In this document: positions 42,147 through 50,332 of the stretch, piece by piece | Layout: every line of letters begins with the position of its first letter | Numbering within the stretch: the first letter of the stretch is position 1 | Notes under the pieces: model-generated | Told to the model about the DNA's origin: nothing | What the model saw: the letters and a program-made list of their open reading frames with translations, nothing else | The model's database searches: none | Assembly (NCBI GenBank): GCA_003598055.1 | Contig: QZKI01000136.1 | Coordinates: 1 to 64,000 of the forward strand | DNA from: Candidatus Abyssobacteria bacterium SURF_17 | Lineage (GTDB): Bacteria; Abyssobacteria; SURF-5 | Length of the DNA stretch: 64,000 nucleotides | Reading direction: 5' to 3' | Position numbers and translations under genes: made by a program

Positions 42147-43142
42147 ATGGCATACAAGGCCGACGAAGTGAAGGTGGGTCTCGTGATTGTCGTGAGTCTG
42201 CTGATTTTGGCAGGATTTATTGTCTCGATTCTCGGCCTGCAGATAGGACGGCCCACCGATAGTTACACAACTGCGCTCCGATTTGCGGGGGGTATCGAGC
42301 CCGGCACTCCCGTGAGGTTTGGTGGCATGCAGGTGGGCAGGGTGGCGGCGGTGAACGTGCTGGAGACCGACAACACCCGCATTCAGCTCACCATGAGCAT
42401 TGACAAGGACACACCCGTCAAGGCCGACTCCGAAGTCTTCATTAATACCATCGGCTTTCTTGGAGATTATTATTTGGAAATCTCCACCGGCTCGCAGGAC
42501 AAACCCCTGCTCCCTCCGGGAAGCGAAATCAAAGGACGCGAATTGCCGAGCTTGTACGACATGATCGCCCGCGCTCAATCCGCCATCGAGAAGGTGGACG
42601 CTACGTTGGTAATACTGAATGATAAGGTACTGACCGAAGACGTTGCCGCTCTTCGAGAGCGAATACAGGTGGTCACCGAAAAGATGGCGCAGCTTCTCGC
42701 GGACGTCGATACCGTTTTCGACCAAGAGAATCGCGAAAACATCCGTCAGACGTTGCTGCAGGTCAGGATGCTCGTTCAGGAAAACCGAGAGGACGTGCAT
42801 GCGACAGTGGCCAACCTGCGGACGGCCTCCGAGCGGATGCAGTCCCTTGCGGCATCGCTCGATTCAATCGTCGGCGAGAATCGCGAGGATATCGAGTCCT
42901 TGATACACGAAATCCAAACGATGGCCGGTCAAATGCAATCGGCCGCGGAAGAAATCGACCGATTGGTCGCCGAGAATGCGGATGGAATCACCACCACAGT
43001 TCAAAACCTCAGGATTACCTCCGAGAACGCCCGTGACTTCAGCGAAACAATCTCCGATGAGCCCTGGCGGCTCATTTGGCGGACTCGTCAGCCGGAAAAG
43101 AAGCCCATCGAGGACCCTGATGTTACAGAGCATGCACAGTAG
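42147..43142 (+). CDS. mlaD: MlaD/MCE-family lipid-binding protein
   Basis: A 331-residue protein with one N-terminal membrane helix (VGLVIVVSLLILAGFIVSIL), an MCE domain at about 38-115 (GIEPGTPVRFGGMQVGRV, GFLGDYYLEIS), and a long helical coiled-coil region at about 140-310 with repeated Glu-Asn/Asp patterns (VFDQENRENIRQTL, LVQENREDVHATV). E. coli MlaD is shorter; the long helical extension fits the longer MCE proteins that span the periplasm. AAGGAG precedes the ATG. Its last bases overlap the auxiliary lipoprotein start. Confidence 0.93.
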   Translation: MAYKADEVKVGLVIVVSLLILAGFIVSILGLQIGRPTDSYTTALRFAGGIEPGTPVRFGGMQVGRVAAVNVLETDNTRIQLTMSIDKDTPVKADSEVFINTIGFLGDYYLEISTGSQDKPLLPPGSEIKGRELPSLYDMIARAQSAIEKVDATLVILNDKVLTEDVAALRERIQVVTEKMAQLLADVDTVFDQENRENIRQTLLQVRMLVQENREDVHATVANLRTASERMQSLAASLDSIVGENREDIESLIHEIQTMAGQMQSAAEEIDRLVAENADGITTTVQNLRITSENARDFSETISDEPWRLIWRTRQPEKKPIEDPDVTEHAQ

Positions 43143-43755
43143 CGCCGCAGGCGCCGTGCGATTGGCGCTGATGCTGGCATTCTGCGCTGTTGTTGCGTCG
43201 TGTGCGAGCACGCCGGCGCCGAATTACTATACCCTGGAACCGTCGACAGACGCCGAACCGGCCATTCGTGAGACCCCGCTTCCTTATACACTCGTCATCG
43301 CTCGCTTCGGGGCTGAACAACCATATGACAGTAGACGAATCGTGTGGCGTGCGGGTTCAAACCGTCTGGGATATTACCCACGTGAGAAATGGGCTTCGCT
43401 GCCCGAAGAGATGTTCTCATATAGACTGCATGAACGCGCGTACGGCTCCAATATGTTCCGCCACGTGAGCCTCGGCGTGGATGCCGACAACGCAGACCTG
43501 ATCCTGCGGGGCAGGATCACTTCATTTGAAGAGCTTGACACGCACGATGGATGGTTCGGGAAAGTCGAGATGTGGGCCGAGTTGGCGCAGAAAGACGGAA
43601 CTGTAGTCTGGAGCGGTATCGTAGGTCACACGGAACGTGCGACAGAACAGAACGTAGATGCCTCAGTTCGGGCAATCACCGAGGCGTGTGAAGTCGTTAT
43701 CAGCTCTCTCCTCTCTCACATTGATGACTCGCTGCGTGAAAGCTCCTCTGAATGA
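43120..43755 (+). CDS. ABC-type transport auxiliary lipoprotein (PqiC/LolA-like)
   Basis: A 211-residue lipoprotein of the transport-auxiliary family (PqiC-like), which in MCE systems acts at the outer membrane. A lipoprotein signal with lipobox VASC follows MLQSMHSSAAGAVRLALML, Cys at about 27. Family features are NYYTLEPS near the N-terminus, YYPREKWASLPEEM, and GRITSFEELDTHDGW. The ATG at 43120 has GAGGA 6 bases upstream, inside the end of mlaD (overlap 23 bases). It is the last gene of the ten-gene run; the convergent amidase gene begins 20 bases beyond its stop. Confidence 0.9.
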   Translation: MLQSMHSSAAGAVRLALMLAFCAVVASCASTPAPNYYTLEPSTDAEPAIRETPLPYTLVIARFGAEQPYDSRRIVWRAGSNRLGYYPREKWASLPEEMFSYRLHERAYGSNMFRHVSLGVDADNADLILRGRITSFEELDTHDGWFGKVEMWAELAQKDGTVVWSGIVGHTERATEQNVDASVRAITEACEVVISSLLSHIDDSLRESSSE

Positions 43756-43774
43756 TGTTGGCCTGAAACACTGG

Positions 43775-45547
43775 CTACTTCTTCGATAGTGTCTGTGGCG
43801 TTCCCTGGCCGCTGTAATACTGCTTCAGAGCCTCAACAAAAGCGTGTGCGAATCGCTCGCGAAATGCCGGGTCGGTGACGAGCTCGCAGTCCACCGGATT
43901 GTTCAGGTTTGCCACTTCCACCAGAATCTTTGTTGGCACGATGTTATGACGGATGACCGCCGGCACCCATTCACGCCTCCGCCTGATCACATGATTGCGG
44001 ATGGGCTTTTCCGGAGCCACCATGATGTCGTTGCGCGCGAGAGAGTCAATTACACATTTCCCGAGATCGCCCGAGAGACCTTCCGACCTGACCCTATCCT
44101 TGTAAGAAATTTGAACAAACTGCCCTTCCTTTACCTCGGCCCGTGAAGTATATTCATGGCCCGATTTACCGCCGTTTCCCTTGCAATAAAACGTGCCGGG
44201 AATATAGACCATCGTGCCCCTCGCCTCGGGATGCAATGAGTCAGCGTGGATGCTGACAAAGACCACCCTGTCGGGACTGACTCCCTGTGCGGTTTCTTTC
44301 CGGAATACGGAATTTGCCAGGTACCATCTCAAATTGGCTGAAACCGAAGCGTTATGGTTCCGATAGATCGGATTTGTCAGCACATACTCATCTGAATCGT
44401 TGAAGAAGTACGTCTCATCCTTCGGCTCATACTGATCGCTCTTATCAACAAGCGTTGAAACTACTTTAGCCGTTGTCCTTAGTTCGAGTAATCGTTTTAT
44501 CCGGCACATGATGTCATAAGCAATTTCGTCTTCGTACACCCCCTTTCTTCCGATAGCGCCGGGGTCGTTCCCCCCGTGACCGGGGTCGAGAATCACGATG
44601 ATGCCAGCGAGGTCGGCAGTCTGAACAGGATTCGAATATTGCTCCGTTTCTCGCCGTATCCGCTCATATTCCTGCCTCCTCGGGTCGTCCGGGGGCAAAT
44701 ACATCGGCGAAAGCAACTCGAGCGGAATCTTCACTTCATCGCCCATCTTCAGCGTTCTCGCATTCTTGATGCCGCTTCGGCTGCAGATGATATCCACCGC
44801 CTCCATGACATCCTCAGCGGTGACTCTATCCGTAAATTTCATGACCACTTTGGAATAGATGGTGTCTCCCTTTTTCAATCGATACGAGGCATATGGACCC
44901 TTCGGGTCAGCCTTGAGCATCAATTCCCCGTTGAGCCGCCTTGCTTCTTCCGTGGGAGCCGCTGCCGCACGGCGGGCCGCTATCTCGAACAGAATTGGCT
45001 GCTTGAAGGCAGGTGAGAGCAGCTCGGTGGGAATCTTTATCGTTGTGCCCTTGTAGAGTTTGGTGCGCCCTGACATCTGGTTATGGGCCATTATCTTCTT
45101 ATAGTTCTGGGCATTGCCGGTGAACCATTTACTGATGCTCCAAAGCGTCTCGCCTCCCTGCCTACGCGAAGAAACATAGGTAATCTTGTGAACCCAGCCG
45201 GACTCATTGTATGAGTCATTCTTGAAAAGAGTCTTTATGGCCTCCAGTTGATAATCTCCGATGAGTTCTGAAAGCGGAACCCTCATGCATTCTCCACTCA
45301 TAAATCGCGTATATTTCTCCGGATTCGCGAGCACTCGGGCAGCCCATTCCACCGCGTCGCAGTCATCAAGGGGACAAGCGGTGACGTAGATTTCCTTATC
45401 GTCGTCCAATTCTGCTTTCAGCCCCGGCTCGATTGATTTTTTGACATCGCAATAGGCTTGTGGAGCAAGTGCAGACAGAAGGGTGACGACGATGAAGAAG
45501 TAACAAAAGACAAAAATTGCCCGTGGCCTGGCCTGTTCTCGTTCCAT
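43775..45547 (-). CDS. LysM-domain N-acetylmuramoyl-L-alanine amidase
   Basis: A 590-residue exported cell-wall hydrolase. Signal peptide (FVFCYFFIVVTLLSALA, cleavage after AYC-type site). LysM-like peptidoglycan-binding region at about 129-178 (GGETLWSISKWFTG). A second LysM-like region at about 218-275 (LKKGDTIYSKVVMKF). The catalytic Amidase_3 domain spans about 311-575, with zinc-ligand motifs ILDPGHGGNDPGAIG, the middle Glu region (GVYEDEIAYDI), and SIHADS. It cleaves the amide between MurNAc and L-alanine, in cell separation or wall turnover. It converges on the Mla lipoprotein gene; a minus-strand promoter lies upstream. Confidence 0.92.
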   Translation of the reverse strand: MEREQARPRAIFVFCYFFIVVTLLSALAPQAYCDVKKSIEPGLKAELDDDKEIYVTACPLDDCDAVEWAARVLANPEKYTRFMSGECMRVPLSELIGDYQLEAIKTLFKNDSYNESGWVHKITYVSSRRQGGETLWSISKWFTGNAQNYKKIMAHNQMSGRTKLYKGTTIKIPTELLSPAFKQPILFEIAARRAAAAPTEEARRLNGELMLKADPKGPYASYRLKKGDTIYSKVVMKFTDRVTAEDVMEAVDIICSRSGIKNARTLKMGDEVKIPLELLSPMYLPPDDPRRQEYERIRRETEQYSNPVQTADLAGIIVILDPGHGGNDPGAIGRKGVYEDEIAYDIMCRIKRLLELRTTAKVVSTLVDKSDQYEPKDETYFFNDSDEYVLTNPIYRNHNASVSANLRWYLANSVFRKETAQGVSPDRVVFVSIHADSLHPEARGTMVYIPGTFYCKGNGGKSGHEYTSRAEVKEGQFVQISYKDRVRSEGLSGDLGKCVIDSLARNDIMVAPEKPIRNHVIRRRREWVPAVIRHNIVPTKILVEVANLNNPVDCELVTDPAFRERFAHAFVEALKQYYSGQGTPQTLSKK

Positions 45548-45594
45548 TTCGACGCAGTGGTTCCTGTGCTGATTGTCGGCAATCGGCTGTCGCC

Positions 45595-45623
45595 ATTATA
45601 CCATATGTTTGGCTTTATGCAAA
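45595..45623 (-). promoter_or_regulatory. Promoter of the amidase gene
   Basis: Minus strand TTTGCA (45623-45618), 17 bases, TATAAT (45600-45595) preceded by TGG (extended -10). About 48 bases upstream of the ATG. Confidence 0.6.
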
Positions 45624-45847
45624 CAGATATCTATATATTGGGGTGATTCCCGCCTATCGTGGCTTCTCCTTGAACGGCCAAGCGGAAAGATATAAACTTA
45701 TGCTGATACAATGTCATTCTCGTGGGCTGTCAACACCCTACGGCTGAAACTTTGACGCAGCCGGTCTGTATTTCATTGAATGGTACATGACAAAAAAAGC
45801 CCGCAAGAAACCGAAACTCCGCCACGGTAGATTGGAGCTGGACTGCC

Positions 45848-46306
45848 ATGGACCGAAATGCGCTGAACTTCATCATTGATATGATAATGTTCATTCTCAT
45901 TGCTGCTCTTATCACCATTGGGCTACTGTTGGGGCTGGTGATTCCAACGGGCGAAGTGCCGCCCCAGCAGAAATACCTTCTTCAATTGCACCGTCACGAT
46001 TGGGGCGACATTCATCTGTATCTTGCGCTCATCTTCTTGGTCGTCCTCGTCATACACATCTATTTGCATTGGGCCTGGATCAAAGCAACAACGCGAAAAT
46101 ATTTTCGCAGCTATTCCGTCCTGTGGGCCTTGGCCATTACGCCTATCGTGCTCCTGCTTTTCATTTGGCTGGTGTACCCGCGCCGTCAACGCCCGACGGA
46201 GCACGAGCAGTCTCTCAACCTCAAGACAGACGAGGTTGGCGCATGGCGCTCCGGAACATTCGACGAGGATGCTTACGGACAGCGGCGCAAAGGCCAGGGG
46301 AGGTAA
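45848..46306 (+). CDS. DUF4405-type membrane protein
   Basis: A 152-residue protein with three hydrophobic segments (FIIDMIMFILIAALITIGLLLGL; LYLALIFLVVLVIHIYLHW; YSVLWALAITPIVLLLFIWLV). The pattern NFIID at the N-terminus, HDWGDIHLYLAL and IHIYLHW places it in DUF4405. Its paired His residues are like those that hold heme in cytochrome b-type four-helix bundles, but heme binding here is inference. The soluble tail is charged. GGAGC precedes the ATG. No redox partner gene is adjacent; ResB/CcsB lie 22 kb away. Confidence 0.8.
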   Translation: MDRNALNFIIDMIMFILIAALITIGLLLGLVIPTGEVPPQQKYLLQLHRHDWGDIHLYLALIFLVVLVIHIYLHWAWIKATTRKYFRSYSVLWALAITPIVLLLFIWLVYPRRQRPTEHEQSLNLKTDEVGAWRSGTFDEDAYGQRRKGQGR

Positions 46307-46496
46307 CAAATGCCCCAACAGAATCTGTCCCGCGATCAGAATATTGAGTTCATATTCTTGCTGGGACAAAGGGCATTGCGTTCGGCCATTTCAAGGAGCG
46401 TTCGAGTGAGCTGCCGAAGGATTGGAGAGCGATTGCTTAGTGCAAAATCGACTTCGGCTCACATAAGGGCAATACCTCATGACAAGGAGGATGATA

Positions 46497-48098
46497 GTGG
46501 ACCTGATTCTCAAGAACGCCAACGTCATCACGATGGACACCAACAACAAGCGCGCTTCCGCTGTAGCGACCAAGTGGGGGAAGATATTCGCAGTTGGCAA
46601 GGACAGCCAAATCGCGCCACTCGCCGGCTCGGGCACGCGCATTGTTGACCTCGGCGGAAAGACCGTCCTGCCCGGCTTCATCGACACGCACAATCACCTC
46701 TCATTTTACGGCTACCTGGTCAGCTCGGTGGACTGCAGGGCGGTTTCGGGAGTGGAGAGAATTAACGACGTAACCGACCGGCTGCGCGCTCAGGCGGATA
46801 AGACTCCGCCCGGCGAGTGGGTCATGGGCTGGGGTTATGCTCATTATCATTTGAAAGACAACCGTCCGATTACTCGAGAGGATTTGGACCGGGCAAGCGT
46901 CAAACACCCGATCCTTCTCATTCAAGTGTCAGGCCATGCGGGCGTCGCAAATTCGAAGGCACTCGAAGTATTCGGATTTGCGGGCGAGACGCCGGACCCG
47001 CCCGGCGGTGTCATCCGCCGTGACCCTGCGACAAACAGGCCGAACGGTATCCTCGAGGAATCAGCTCTTCTGAACCAACTGCAGGCGGTTTTCTTCCAGC
47101 ATTTCATGGCGTGGCCCCTTGAGAAACGGGTGCACATGATTGAGACAGCCATAAGCCATTACAACCGGCGCGGCATCACGGCTCTGCATGAAGCATACGT
47201 GGTTCCGCAAGCGCTGCATCTCTACCAGGAAATGGAGCGACTGGGCAGGCTCAACCTGCGCATATACACCATGAACATCGATTATGCCGCTCCGGCATTG
47301 CTGGATGCGGGCATCACGTTTGGATACGGCACTGACATGGTCAGAGTCGGGCCAATCAAAATGTTCATGGACGGAGGAATGAGCAATCGCACGGCGGCCG
47401 TTTCACAGCCGTACCGCAACAGCAACGAAACCGGCATATTCCTGAGCACGCGGGAGGACACATTCGCCAAGTTCGAGCGGTTTCACGCCGCCGGATATCA
47501 AATTGCCATCCATGCGCAGGGCGATGCCGCCATCGGCGCCGTGCTCGACGCCTTCGAGAACGTGCTCGGCCGGACAAGCAAGAATCCACTTCGTCACCGC
47601 ATCGAACACTGCGGCAATATCACGGAGAAGCAAATCCAGCGAGCCGCCGACATGAATCTCCTCGTCTCGAGCCAGCCGATGTTTCTCTCGCATTTGGGCG
47701 ACGGCTTCCTCGATGCCTTCGGCCCTGAGCGCGGCCACCGGCTGTATCCGTACCGGTCGTTCATCAATCACGGCATTCGCCTCGCGGGCGCGTCCGATTC
47801 GCCCGTGGCGCCGGCAGACCCGCTATTGGGCATCCGCGATGCCGTTATGCGGCTGACCGGCTCGGGCGCAGAGATTGGGCCGGAAGAAAGGCTCTCGGTG
47901 TCGGAAGCAGTCCAACTGTACACATCCGAGGCAGCTTATTTCTCATTCGATGAGAACCGCGCGGGCACAATCGAGCCGGGCAAGTACGCCGACTTCGTTG
48001 TCCTCGACCGTGACATCACGGCCATACCTCCGCGAGAAATAGCAGATGCAGACATCAAGATGACCATCGTCGGTGGGAGAGTGGTGTATGAGAAGTGA
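46497..48098 (+). CDS. YtcJ-like amidohydrolase
   Basis: A 533-residue metal-dependent amidohydrolase of the YtcJ/amidohydrolase_3 family. It starts DLILKNANVITMDTNN (upper beta sandwich). The HxH is in GFIDTHNHLSFYG, and later His sites lie in ALHEAYVVP, QIAIHAQGDAAIG and LRHRIEHCGN; the Asp is in LAGASDSPVAPADP. The closing KYADFVVLDRDI strand is typical. Substrates in this family are mostly unknown. The start is GTG 46497: AAGGAGG lies 6 bases upstream, whereas the in-frame ATGs at 46479 and 46491 precede or abut that ribosome site. Confidence 0.9.
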   Translation: MDLILKNANVITMDTNNKRASAVATKWGKIFAVGKDSQIAPLAGSGTRIVDLGGKTVLPGFIDTHNHLSFYGYLVSSVDCRAVSGVERINDVTDRLRAQADKTPPGEWVMGWGYAHYHLKDNRPITREDLDRASVKHPILLIQVSGHAGVANSKALEVFGFAGETPDPPGGVIRRDPATNRPNGILEESALLNQLQAVFFQHFMAWPLEKRVHMIETAISHYNRRGITALHEAYVVPQALHLYQEMERLGRLNLRIYTMNIDYAAPALLDAGITFGYGTDMVRVGPIKMFMDGGMSNRTAAVSQPYRNSNETGIFLSTREDTFAKFERFHAAGYQIAIHAQGDAAIGAVLDAFENVLGRTSKNPLRHRIEHCGNITEKQIQRAADMNLLVSSQPMFLSHLGDGFLDAFGPERGHRLYPYRSFINHGIRLAGASDSPVAPADPLLGIRDAVMRLTGSGAEIGPEERLSVSEAVQLYTSEAAYFSFDENRAGTIEPGKYADFVVLDRDITAIPPREIADADIKMTIVGGRVVYEK

Positions 48099-48149
48099 CA
48101 CTCCTGAAACAGGGCTTGTCTATTCCGGGGCCGTCACCTTTGTCCATCC

Positions 48150-48962
48150 TCACAGCCCGTATTTCAAATCGGACACGTTCGTGAAGACTTCGTGGCGGCA
48201 GATGGTGGTGAAGCCAAGCTTCTTATAGAGGCGCTCGGGCGCGCCGTTCCACCTCGCTTCCAGACCCAGCAGGTGAAGTCCCAGCTTACGGGCGTCTTCC
48301 ATTGTCCGCAGCATCATTGCAGTTGCCAGCCCTTTTCCCCGCAGTGACTCCTTCGTTGACACCATATTGATGCCTCCCTCGCCTCGTTCAAAGAAAAGGT
48401 ACAGGGTGCACGCCGGCTCTCCCCGGAAAATCCCAAGGTAAAGCCGTGAGTTGCCGGGATGAAGGTTTTGCGGGACGAGGTCGTGGAAAAGCGCTGTCGC
48501 GAGGGGAACCAAGTGCTCGGGTGTCTGGAAGCCTCGCAAGAAAAGCTCAAGGAACACGTCTAAGGTCTCAGGTTCAACGAGCCTTATGTCCAGCTCTTTA
48601 GCTGCGCCGGGTATCGCAACCGAATCTGTCAGGAGCATGCTCGACCTCGACTCTCCGGTGGGATGATAGCCAGACGTTGTGAGCAGTTCTCGGAGTGCAT
48701 CCGAAACCGGGTGCGGGACATCGAGGAACGTGGGCACACCTTTAACCATTCGGTCCGAGCATTCAGCTAGCAGTTCGCCGTCCAGTTTCTCCGGATGGAG
48801 CACCGAAATTCGGTTGAAGTGCGGGTCGGGGACCAAATCAGTGCCACCGAGGACTGCCATGTCCGTCTCGTGGTAAAATCCGCCGCAGAACGCCGATTTC
48901 GACTTGAGTTCCATCCGTCGCACCGACCACAAAGCGTCAACGCTGTTGGGATTCACGTTCAT
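48150..48962 (-). CDS. GNAT-family acetyltransferase
   Basis: A 270-residue protein with an N-terminal domain (about 1-120) and a C-terminal GNAT fold from about 125. The acetyl-CoA pyrophosphate-binding loop is RGKGLATAMM (R/Q-x-x-G-x-A/G pattern), followed by the helix and final strand with APERLYKKLGFTTI. The first half is not clearly assigned to a family. The substrate is unknown. It is a single gene, convergent with the amidohydrolase gene upstream (50-base gap). Confidence 0.85.
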   Translation of the reverse strand: MNVNPNSVDALWSVRRMELKSKSAFCGGFYHETDMAVLGGTDLVPDPHFNRISVLHPEKLDGELLAECSDRMVKGVPTFLDVPHPVSDALRELLTTSGYHPTGESRSSMLLTDSVAIPGAAKELDIRLVEPETLDVFLELFLRGFQTPEHLVPLATALFHDLVPQNLHPGNSRLYLGIFRGEPACTLYLFFERGEGGINMVSTKESLRGKGLATAMMLRTMEDARKLGLHLLGLEARWNGAPERLYKKLGFTTICRHEVFTNVSDLKYGL

Positions 48963-49126
48963 GACGTTTCTTGCTCCTGTTGCATTCTACAAGGGTTTCG
49001 AGTCGTTGCGCATTTCTCAGCGTCCCCATTTTTGGCTTCTCTTTCGTCTTGCTCCTCTCGCCTAAAATTTCCTTTGCGCCCTCTGCGTCTTTGCGCTGAA
49101 ACAGTCTGTTGTGGACAGCGGCGACT

Positions 49127-50332
49127 TCACCTTTCCATGTGTGAGTCGAGCGACAGGCTCGCCATCGCGGCGGAAGCCAGGAGCGCCAGAATTCCCGCAA
49201 AGAGAAATGGCGCGCGGGCTCCGTATCTGTCCCACAACACCCCAGCAATCAAACTTGCCGGCAGAACAGCAATGCCGACCGACGTATGGTAGATACCGAG
49301 CGCCGTTGCGCGCGACCGGACTTCGGAGAGCTGTGCGACAAGCGCGCGCGAAGCCGTATTCACGGTTGCCGAGTGAATGCCGTATAGGGCGAACAAGAGC
49401 CATGCCTGCCACACGTGCGCGGCAAAAGCGAGCCCCAGGCACAGGACCGCGTATGAGCAGTATGCCAGCAGGATCAGTGGTTTCCGTCCGATTGCATCGG
49501 ACAATCTTCCCAGTGGAAGCGATGTCACGGCGTAAACGATGTTGTACAACAGATATATGAGCGGAATGTTCGTGCTGTGGAGACCGATGCTCTGTGCCCG
49601 GAGCAAGAAGAATGCGTAGCTGAACATCCCAAGGTGGAAAATAGCATTCACTCCCACAAACGCCGCCAATCGTTTCTGCCGGGAATCGCTGCCGGGGTCA
49701 TCGGTCTCTATATCAACCGTTATGGGCTGTTCCGGCTCACGAACTCGCGTCAGCAGGATGACAACTGCGGCTATGCCGAAGACTGTTGCGATGAGGAAGA
49801 TGATGCGCATCCGGTCTCCCTCGCTCCCGCCGAGCATCCTGAACATGACATACGCGAGCAACGTGCCTGCCACGGCCCCGAGAGTATCCATCATCCGATG
49901 GAATCCGTAAGCGCGCCCGAGAGAACCTGTCGAAGCGGAATCGGCGATGAGCGCATCGCGCGGCGCAGTCCGAATCCCTTTGCCCACGCGGTCAACGAAT
50001 CTGATGGCCAGCACGTGAAACCCTGTTGCGCTAAGGGCAAGCAGCGGCTTTGTCACTGTGGAGAGGATGTATCCCGCGGCAGTGGGCTTTTTTCGGTGGC
50101 GGATTCTGTCGGAATACCACCCGGAGACGACCTTGAGCAGGCTCGCCGTGCTGTCGGCGACTCCCTCGATGAGCCCGAGAAAGCTCTTGTTCAGGCCCAG
50201 CACCTGCGTCACAAACAGGGGAAGCAAAGGCAGAATAGTCTCGCTGTGGACGTCGCTGAGCAAGCTCACCCATCCGAGAGCCCTCACATTGCTGCTGAGC
50301 TTAGAAGTCTCCGTATCCGGCAGAGCGGTCAT
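49127..50332 (-). CDS. MFS transporter
   Basis: A 401-residue major-facilitator protein with about 12 hydrophobic segments. The loop motif after helix 2 is GWYSDRIRHRKKP, and PLGRLSDAIGRKP is the equivalent in the second half. FVDRVGKGIRTAPRDALIAD is characteristic of a subgroup near multidrug/sugar efflux and related proteins. Its start overlaps the stop of the upstream GH116 gene as ATGA, so the two are translationally coupled and probably functionally linked. That suggests uptake or export of the glycosidase's sugar, but direction is unknown. Confidence 0.88.
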   Translation of the reverse strand: MTALPDTETSKLSSNVRALGWVSLLSDVHSETILPLLPLFVTQVLGLNKSFLGLIEGVADSTASLLKVVSGWYSDRIRHRKKPTAAGYILSTVTKPLLALSATGFHVLAIRFVDRVGKGIRTAPRDALIADSASTGSLGRAYGFHRMMDTLGAVAGTLLAYVMFRMLGGSEGDRMRIIFLIATVFGIAAVVILLTRVREPEQPITVDIETDDPGSDSRQKRLAAFVGVNAIFHLGMFSYAFFLLRAQSIGLHSTNIPLIYLLYNIVYAVTSLPLGRLSDAIGRKPLILLAYCSYAVLCLGLAFAAHVWQAWLLFALYGIHSATVNTASRALVAQLSEVRSRATALGIYHTSVGIAVLPASLIAGVLWDRYGARAPFLFAGILALLASAAMASLSLDSHMER

